Shown here: one piece after another, positions 52,926 through 61,300 of the stretch
How positions within the stretch are numbered: the first letter of the stretch is position 1
How the letters are laid out: each line of letters begins with the position of its first letter
Source of the DNA: Ginsengibacter sp963792025
GTDB taxonomy: Bacteria > Bacteroidota > Bacteroidia > Chitinophagales > Chitinophagaceae
Length of the DNA stretch: 64,000 nt
Assembly: GCA_963792025.1 (NCBI GenBank)
Contig: CAWBUS010000017.1
Span: 1-64,000 of the forward strand
Direction of reading: 5' to 3'
Program-made: the position numbers and the translations under genes
The notes under the pieces: model-generated
What the model saw: the letters and a program-made list of their open reading frames with translations, nothing else
The model's database searches: none
What the model was told of the DNA's origin: nothing

Positions 52926-52942
52926 TTGGTATATATATTGAA
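52926..52942 (+). promoter_or_regulatory. Sigma-54-like promoter of permease 8
   Basis: TTGGTATATATATTGAA has GG at -24 and TTG at -12 with correct spacing and is followed by AAGA as in the 32581 promoter. CTTTATCA (52905-52912) lies 21 bp upstream, as at the first promoter. The ATG of permease 8 is 20 bp downstream, so the leader is very short. Confidence 0.55.
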
Positions 52943-52962
52943 AAGATTAGCTAAAGAGTTTT

Positions 52963-55305
52963 ATGATAAAAAGCTATTTCAAAATCGCCTGGCGCAACTT
53001 GCTTAAAAACAAGACATCGTCATTCATAAATATTAGCGGACTAGCTGTAGGGCTTGCAACCAGCATCATCATTATGCTGGTTATTGTTAATGAATTAAGT
53101 TTCGATAAATATAATAGAAACCTTAGCGATACCTACCTGCTGATGAAGAATCAAAAAAACGTAGATGGCGTAAGAACAGGCGATGCAACTGCGGGCCCAA
53201 TGGCGGCAACCTTTCGTAGTGAGATGCCTGAAACAAAATACGCAGCCCGTGTTGCCTATTTCGATAACCAGTTAATGGAAGTCGGCGATAAAACTATTTA
53301 CGAATCGGGAATTTATGCAGAACCGGATCTTTTTAATATCATGACTTTTCCGGCCGTTGAAGGAAATCCTGTTGCTGCATTGCAGGATGAAGGTTCTGTT
53401 GTTATCACTGAGGATGCCGCAAAGAAACTATTTGGCGATGAAGACCCGATGGGCAAGTTGGTACTGACTGAAAAAAACAGTTTCAAAGTAGCGGCGGTAG
53501 TGCGGGATGTTCCGCCAAACAGTACTATTAAATTTGACATGGTATTTTCATTCAGCTATTTTGCCAAACAAAATCAATGGTTGAATAAATGGGACGACAA
53601 CCGCATACAAACATGGGTTCAACTAAAGCCCGGTGTTAACGTTGCTTCGTTGAATAGTAAGCTGACTAAGCTGCTGCAACTGCGTTCTAACGACCCCTCG
53701 GTATCACTCTTTGTATATCCATTTTCTAAATTAAGATTGTATGCAAGTTTTAGCAACGGTAAACCGAACGGCGGCCGGATTGACATGGTTGTATTATTGA
53801 GCGTATTGGCGCTATTTGTTATAATAATTGCATGTATCAATTTCATGAATATAGCCACTGCCCGGTCTGAGCACCGGTCACGGGAAGTGGGTGTTCGAAA
53901 AGTATTGGGAGCCACCAGGAAATTAATCATCTGGCAATTTTTAAGCGAGGCAATGTTGATGACATTTGTTGCACTTTTATTAGCAGTTTTGGTGACTCAA
54001 ATTGCGCTGCCTGTCTTTAACCAGTTTACAGAAAATAACCTCGTAATAAATTATTGGGATTGGAAATTTTGGACTTTGCTGATCGGTATAGGTTTACTTA
54101 CCGGTTTCATCGCTGGTAGTTATCCGGCCTTGTTCCTGAGCCGGTTTAAAATCATAAAAGTTTTAAAGGGAACATCCGGCAATGTAAGAAGTGGTGGCGG
54201 TTTACGCAAAGCATTAGTGACAGTTCAATTCGTTATTTCTATATTTTTAATTATCGCAACTATCGTTATCTATAAACAAATAAACCATGTAGGAAACCGG
54301 CCGTTAGGCTATGACCAGGATAACCTGGTTGATATATCTGCCAATGGTGATTTGCCTGGCAAATTTCAAATTATTAAAAATGATTTAGCGCAAATACCAG
54401 GCGTTAAAAATGTAACTGCCGGAACTGATAACATTTTGCAATTTGGCGCAAGCGTAACCGGCATGGATTACCCGGGAAAAATTCCAGGCCAGGAAATAGG
54501 AGTTATCGTAAGCTCCGTGCAATACGATTGGACAAAGACAGTGGGCGTAAAAATGCTCGAAGGCCGGGATTTCAGCCCTGCCTTTTCAACAGATTCAACT
54601 GCCTGTATCATTAATGAATCTACCGTTCAAAAGATGGGCTTAAAAGAACCCGTAGTTGGCCAGGTAATTGGCGGCAAAAATGTCATTGGTGTGTTTCAAA
54701 ACTTCGTCTATAATAACCCGTCAGGTATCATTGCGCCAATGGTTATTTCTTTACAAACCAGTAACCTGCCGCACTTTTTTGTTCGCATTAAAAACGATGA
54801 TCATTGGCAAAATACAGTTGCACAAATTGAGAAGGTTGTAAAGGAAATAAATCATCATCATCCTTTTGAATATTCTTTTACAAAAGCTGATTACAAAAGG
54901 AGATTTGAGGAATGGAGCTCTGTTGGTTTGGCGGCCACCATTTTTGGATCCATGGCTATATTCATTGCATGCCTGGGTTTGTTTGGTCTTTCATCCTTCC
55001 TTGCCGAAAAACGTGGTAAGGAAATAAGTATTCGCAAAGTGTTTGGAGCCAATGGAAAGAGTATCTGGTTATTGCTTTCTAAAGATTTTTTAAAACCGGT
55101 TGTAATTGCAATGCTTATTGTAATACCGGTATCAGTATGGCTGGCGCATGCTTTTCTTTCAGGTATTACGTATCACACAGAACTAACGTGGTGGATGTTT
55201 GCACTTGCCGCACTCCTGACCATTTTAATTGCGTTTATAACAGTGAGCTTCCAGGGAATTAAAGCGGCGATTGCCAATCCAGTAAAGAATTTAAGAAACG
55301 AGTAG
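52963..55305 (+). CDS. MacB/FtsX-type ABC transporter permease 8
   Basis: At 780 residues the shortest intact member: MIKSYFKIAWRNLLKNKTSS, TM1, then NELSFDKYNRNLSDTYLL. Loop 1, REVGVRKVLGATRK, is near residue 306 and loop 2, KEISIRKVFGANGKS, near 686. The tail is IANPVKNLRNE, a variant of NPVKSLRTE, so it is more diverged than the rest. The second periplasmic domain carries NVIGVFQNFVYNNPSG, lacking the usual VxKDF motif. It has its own copy of the operator and sigma-54-like promoter and begins a second transcription unit with permease 9. Confidence 0.9.
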   Translation: MIKSYFKIAWRNLLKNKTSSFINISGLAVGLATSIIIMLVIVNELSFDKYNRNLSDTYLLMKNQKNVDGVRTGDATAGPMAATFRSEMPETKYAARVAYFDNQLMEVGDKTIYESGIYAEPDLFNIMTFPAVEGNPVAALQDEGSVVITEDAAKKLFGDEDPMGKLVLTEKNSFKVAAVVRDVPPNSTIKFDMVFSFSYFAKQNQWLNKWDDNRIQTWVQLKPGVNVASLNSKLTKLLQLRSNDPSVSLFVYPFSKLRLYASFSNGKPNGGRIDMVVLLSVLALFVIIIACINFMNIATARSEHRSREVGVRKVLGATRKLIIWQFLSEAMLMTFVALLLAVLVTQIALPVFNQFTENNLVINYWDWKFWTLLIGIGLLTGFIAGSYPALFLSRFKIIKVLKGTSGNVRSGGGLRKALVTVQFVISIFLIIATIVIYKQINHVGNRPLGYDQDNLVDISANGDLPGKFQIIKNDLAQIPGVKNVTAGTDNILQFGASVTGMDYPGKIPGQEIGVIVSSVQYDWTKTVGVKMLEGRDFSPAFSTDSTACIINESTVQKMGLKEPVVGQVIGGKNVIGVFQNFVYNNPSGIIAPMVISLQTSNLPHFFVRIKNDDHWQNTVAQIEKVVKEINHHHPFEYSFTKADYKRRFEEWSSVGLAATIFGSMAIFIACLGLFGLSSFLAEKRGKEISIRKVFGANGKSIWLLLSKDFLKPVVIAMLIVIPVSVWLAHAFLSGITYHTELTWWMFALAALLTILIAFITVSFQGIKAAIANPVKNLRNE

Positions 55306-55359
55306 AAAGGTACCTTGAAAGACGATGAGAAAAGGGCAAACGCACAAATTAAATCTCAG

Positions 55360-55399
55360 CGCTCTTTGCGTTTCACTTTGCGCTCTTTGCGATACTAAT
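55360..55399 (+). repeat. TTTGCG-rich intergenic repeat, copy 2
   Basis: GCGCTCTTTGCGTTTCACTT, then TGCGCTCTTTGCGATACTAAT (shown in two parts), matches the copy at 47514-47555. Both lie 14-22 bp upstream of a permease start. It may be an untranslated-leader element or a remnant of a repeat insertion. Confidence 0.6.
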
Positions 55400-55421
55400 G
55401 TCTTAATTGAATAAATATTTT

Positions 55422-57833
55422 ATGCTAAAAAATTATTTCAAAATCGCCTGGCGCAATATCATTAAAAGCCGCTTTTATTCTGCAGTAAATATTATTGGCT
55501 TATCCACCGGCATTACGTTCACTTTATTAATAGCCGCCTATGTATGGAGTGAGCTACAGGTAAATTCAAAATTGAAAAATGAAGACCGGCAATATATTTT
55601 ACAAAGCAAATGGAAAGACCCTAACCAGGGACTTGAACTAACTACCATGGGGCCGTTGGCAAAGGCTTTACGGGAACAATATCCCGACCTGGTGGCCAAT
55701 TATTATCGCTGGGATGGTGTTACTTCCAATGTTTCCAAAGGAGATAAAAGTTTCAGGGAAGGATTACAAATATGCGACACCACTATGTTCAGCATGTATG
55801 GGTTTACGTTACTTTATGGAAATCCAAAGACCGCTTTTGATGGACCGTTCTCTTTAGTGATTACAGGGGAAAGAGCAAAGAAGTATTTCGGTAAGACGGA
55901 TGTAGTTGGTCAAACGCTCACCATTGAAAGCTTCTCCGGTTCCAAACATGATTTTGTTATTACCGGCGTATTGAAAAATCCATCTAAAAATTCTGTTACC
56001 TATCTCAATGATAATAACGATAACCAGTTTTATATTTCGGCAAACAACATAAGTTATTTTGGCAGAAATATGGATTGGCCCAATCAATATATTGTTGGCT
56101 ACGTTGAATTGCAAAAAGGAGTGAAGCCGAAAGACCTTGAAAAACCTATGCAGTACCTTATGAGGCAAAATGCACCACCGCAAATTGCAGCCGGTATGAC
56201 GCCATTTCTCGTTCCGCTAAAAGAGTATTACCTCTCTGCAAATAATGGTCTCATCAAAAAAATGTTGTATGCACTGTCGGCAATTGCCATCTTTATTTTG
56301 ATGATGGCCATCATCAATTTCATCAACATGTCGGTAAGCCGGTCTGCCACACGCATGAGGGAGATCGGCATACGAAAAGTACTTGGCGGATTGAAGAAAC
56401 AACTGATCATGCAGTTTCTTATCGAATCAATCATCCTCGTGTTTTTTGCAACCGTCTTTGCTATTTTCGTGTATGCGTTATCGAAAGACATGTTCAGCAA
56501 TATTTTGGGAAAAGAAATTCCTTCGCTAAGTAACTTCCCGGTTTATTTTATTGTATTTCCGCTGTTGCTTATTTTGATTATTGGTTTTATAGCCGGCATT
56601 TATCCTGCATTTGTTTTGTCATCGTTAAAGTCAGTTGAGTCATTAAAAGGAAAACTATCTTCCGTAAAAGAAAAGGTATGGCTTCGGAAATCATTGGTGG
56701 CATTTCAATTTGGTACCGCTACTATTGCTTTCATTGGTGCCATAATTATTTCTTCGCAAATCAATCTTTTCTTTAGCAAAGACATTGGCTTTAATAAAGA
56801 TTACATCGTATCAGCGCAACTACCGCGTGACTGGACGCCGCAAGGTGTTATAAAGAAAGAGGAGATGCGTAAACAATTTGCTGCCATGCCACAGGTAGTA
56901 AATGCCACGCTTTCTTTTACCGTGCCCGATGGTAACAGTTCCGGCAGCGCATCTTTATATAAAGCAGGCGCTGATTCAACAACAGCAGTTGCTTCTGAGC
57001 AAATAGTTACTGATGAATATTATGCATCTACGTTTGGCATTCCTATGGCAGCGGGAAAATTTTTCGGTGCGCCCGGTGCGATCACTGATCCTTTTACCAT
57101 TGTAATAAACCAGTCGCAGGCCAAAGCTTTCGGCTGGAACAATGCAGAAGATGCAATAGGTAAACAATTAAAATTCCAGGGCGGGGAAGGGCAGGTGTTC
57201 ACCATAACAGGTGTTACCAAAGATTTTCATTTTGGTTCCATGCAAAAACCGATTCAGCCAATCACTTTCCTGCACGTGAACCCTTGCAAATATTTACAGG
57301 CTTTTTTCATTTAAAATAAGACCCGGTAAGTATCGGCAACTCAATCGATGCATTGCAAAAAAAATGGTCAGCATTGATGCCGGGCGTTCCATTCGAATAC
57401 ACTTTCATGGATGATGCGTTAGCCAAACTCTATACATCAGAAATACAATTAAAGAAAGCTTCTTATACTGCAACAGTTCTCGCTTTAATTATCGTGTTGC
57501 TTGGGTGTACTCGGCCTCATTTCATTGAGTGTTCAAAAACGAACCAAAGAGATTGGTATCAGGAAAGTATTAGGTTCGTCCGTTGCCGGTATTATGTCTT
57601 TATTTATGAAAGAATTTTTACTGGTGATTTTAATTGCCGGCGTGGTGGCTTGCCCGTTAGCCTATATCATTATGAATAAATGGCTGCAGGAATATGCATA
57701 CAGAATTAATATTACCGCTTCGCCTTTTATTATATCAGTGGCAATTCTTGGCATAATTACCGCGATTGTTATATGTATACAAACTATCAAGGCTGCTCTT
57801 ACCAACCCGGTAAGAAGTTTACGAAGTGAGTGA
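55422..57833 (+). pseudogene. MacB/FtsX-type permease 9, broken by three +1 frameshifts
   Basis: Belongs to the permease 5/6 subfamily (VNSKLKNEDRQYILQS, LTTMGPLAKALREQYPDLVANYYRWDG). The start at 55422 (MLKNYFKIAWRN) is preferred over the ATG 15 bases upstream because it matches the other members. The frame breaks at an extra base in CCC at 57281-57283 (LHVN to LANIYRLFSFKI), in AA at 57328-57329 (IRPG to SIGNSIDALQKKW) and in GGG at 57503-57505 (LLG to VLGLISLSV). Removing these gives 802 residues. Loop 1 is REIGIRKVLGGLKKQ and loop 2 KEIGIRKVLGSSVAG. The tail TNPVRSLRSE is a variant. All three lesions are single-base gains at short homopolymers, which also fits sequencing error. Confidence 0.82.
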
Positions 57834-58343
57834 TGAATGAATGTATTGTAAAGGCCGCTAAGAAATGCGCAGCGAACGCAAAACGATATTTGTCGATTGC
57901 TACAGATAATGCCTGGATGAAATAATTGAAATGCCATTAATTTCTGCCCCGGCATAAAAACTCCTATCGCAGAGAGGTATGAGCGTTAGCTGGACAAACA
58001 CGCGGAGTTCCTGATTATAGTCGAAGGGGGGTTGTCCTTGATTTTTTGTTTCTTTTGCATCAAGGCAAAAGAAAAAGCAAACGCGAAAACCTTTGAAAAA
58101 CAAACGCGTCTATGCCTTTACGTTAATCCTGAGCTGCAATGACGTCTCGGGCTGGCGCAGGTCTCCCGACCTGTGACTGTTGGTTACTTGAAAAAATATC
58201 AAAAATTTCACTGCAATGAAGTTAATAGATGCCGTTATAAACAACCCGCAGGAAATCAGGAAGGGAAAATTAATAATCTGCCAACGCGATAAAAGTTTCA
58301 TTTCGGTTCGAAGGAGTGATAAGAAACCTGCCACCACGAGCAT
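57834..58343. other. Intergenic region with hairpin-forming repeats
   Basis: No gene recognised. TTTCTTTTGC (58049-58058) and GCAAAAGAAA (58065-58074) form a perfect 10-bp hairpin with loop ATCAAG; similar TTTTGCATCAAGGCAAAAG strings recur as interspersed elements in Bacteroidota genomes (from memory, unverified). A second hairpin, CAGGTC-TCCC-GACCTG, is at 58158-58173. Both lie between two convergent transcription units and may include the terminators of permease 9 and of the giant surface protein. Confidence 0.45.
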
Positions 58344-61300
58344 TTACCTGATCAGCGTAACAATTCCTTTTTGGGTTTTGGGTACGTCATTTTTAAGCTG
58401 GTATTCACTATACCATGTAAAAGTACCCGGGTCCTGGTTAATATTATTAAAGGAGCCATCCCAGGCTTTGGAGGCATCGTAAGTTTCAAATACCTTTTGC
58501 CCAAAGCGATTGTAAATGGCAAGGTGATATTTTAAAACGATGCCATACACCTTCGCTTTGTAGTTGTCGTTCAGCCCGTCATTATTTGGCGTAAATGCGT
58601 TCGGGAAATAAATAGCCGTAACACATTGTTTAGGGGCTACATTGATATACTCTTTCGAGGTGCAACCATTGTTATCGGTTACCTGCAGCCAATATGTTCC
58701 CGGTACAGTAATAGTTCCCGCGGGCGATATAGACCCGGTAGACCAAAGATATTCCTTGAATGATTGGTTTGACCTGAGCACCAAAGACTCCGCTTCGCAA
58801 ACTGCAGTGTCATGGATAACGAAATCTAACGGCAACGGCAAAATGCTTTTTATTGCTGTCGTATCCGAGTTGGTGCAATTATTACTGTTGGTTACTGTCA
58901 CCCAATATTGGCCCGGTCCGCTGGTAGTGTAAGTTCTGCCTGTGGAGCCGTCCTGCCATAAATAGGAAGTGCCCGGTCCGGCATCGAGTACTCTTGATGC
59001 CCCTGCGCATAGTGACGAATCTTTGTCTAAATTTATTGTCGGAACAGCATTTACTTTTATTATTGAAAACGTGTCTGTTGAAATACAGTTGTTACTGTTT
59101 TTCGCTGCTACAAAATAAATACCCTGTGCAGATGCATAAATAGTTTGCGATGTTTCCCCGGTGTTCCATTGGTAACTTACAAAACCGGGTCCCGCATTCA
59201 AAAGTACATTTTGGCCCTCGCAAAGTAAAGTGTCATTTCCCAGGTTAACGGGCATTTTTGGCAGGATTGATAAAATAGATATAGTATCTGATGCACGACA
59301 ATGGTGACCATCCACGGCATCCACCCAAAACGTTCCCGTCTTATTCACATCAACGCTTTCTGAAGTAGCTCCCGTGTTCCACAGGTAAGTTGAAAAGCCA
59401 GAGCCCGCGGTTAAATGCAGGGCTTCACCTGAACATATACTTGTATCGCTCCCTAAATTCAAAGCAGGCGGTACAAACACAGAAATAATGTTTAATGTAT
59501 CTCTCGCTTTACAGCCATTTGTGTCAGTAACGGTAACGTTATATGCCCCGGCAGTGCTTACCAAAAGCTGCTGCGCATTAGATCCCGTGTTCCATAAGTA
59601 ATTGATAAAACCGGGCCCCGCATCCAATTGCAACTGGGTTCCGGCGCAAATGCTGGTGTCATTGCCTATCACAATGTGTGGCAGATTGTATAATGAAATC
59701 CGAATGCTGTCCACAACTACACATCCGTTGGACTGGGTTGCGGCAACCTTATATATCGTATCAGCAAATGGCCATACGATAACCGAATTACCCGTGGTGT
59801 TATTTATATTATAAGCAGGTGACCAGTTGTAGGAAATAAATCCCGCGTTGCCGCGGAGTGTAACAGAATCACCCCTGCAGATAGCTGTGTCGTTGCCAAT
59901 ATGCAAGGGTAACGAAATGCCCGCAACTATATTGATGGTGTCTTGCAGGACACTGTTGCAAAATGTGGTGGCTTTTACATAATACGTGCCCGGCAATGTT
60001 ACATCAAATGTAGAATCTGTGGAGCCATCCTGCCACAGGTAGGATTTAAAGCCCTTATGTGCATTGAGCAATATGGCAAGGCTTCCGCATATCGCCTTGT
60101 CCGGGCCAAGGTTTAATGTATCCGGACTGATGATTACCTGCACCGGAAATGATTTGGTTATAACTATACAGCCCGAATTCATTCTTGCAACAATATTGGT
60201 GCCCCCTGTTTTTTTAAAGATGAGTTTCAGCGAAGTATCAGTAACGGCAATTGTTTTAGCCATAGTGCTATCAACCTCCCATAAAGCGCCGGCCGTACAG
60301 CCCGGACTTCGTATAATGTTGTACGTTAGCGTATCTGATGTATTGCAGACACTATCCATACCCGTTATATCCAGTTGCTTACAGTTAGATACTTCATCAC
60401 ACTCCTGCGAGGCTTCAAATGATAGTACTCTTACGTACGGATTAACGTTTATGCTTTGAAATTCAGAAAAGTCCTCAACACCCGTTAGTCTTGAGGCAGC
60501 CTCAGTAAATACCAGCGGTTGGGTGGATGCTGTATTTACCAGGGTACTGTAACATGCCGAAGATGGAGCCGCAGCAAGCTTAATATTTCCCAGCAAATCT
60601 GTTTTTATTAAACCCCCGGTATATGGTGAAAGGTTATCGAAATTGCCAACATTATTTTCAGTTACCAGCAATAATTCATTATCGAACTGCTTTATTGAAA
60701 ATATTCCGCTACTGGTAATATTGCGGTAGTTGCGTTGCCACTGTACCACACCGGATCCATTGAAGCAAAGCATGTTCAATGATTTGCCATTATTATCGGT
60801 AACCTGGTTGCCAAAAATAAAATTATTGTCATTGGTTTTTACCAACTCATTTGGCAGGTGGTAATCATAGACGGAGCCATATATATATTCATTGCTGAAC
60901 GCGGGGTTCGTAAAAATAAGGCTATTGAGTATCGTCCCGTCTTTTGCATTCAGCTTCATCATAGCTAAATTGGCTGTGGTAGGGAAAGGGGTTAATTGTT
61001 GGTTGTCGATGTAAAACACAAACACCGAATCGGCGATTGTTTGCACAGAACGTACAACCAGTTGCTGGTTGCTAATAAGGTAATCTTTTGACCAAGCATA
61101 AGTGCCGCTTATCGCATCCATTTTTACGATCATTAATAATCCGTTACCCGTATAATCGTCAGAGGCGAGGTAAAGATTTTTACCATCAAAAGTGATGCTG
61201 CGGAAAACCGGTGAACTGCCTGACCAAACCAATTTTTTCTTCCATAAAAAGTTGCCGTTTCCATCTATCCTGGCTACTAATGTATACATTCCGCCCGATA

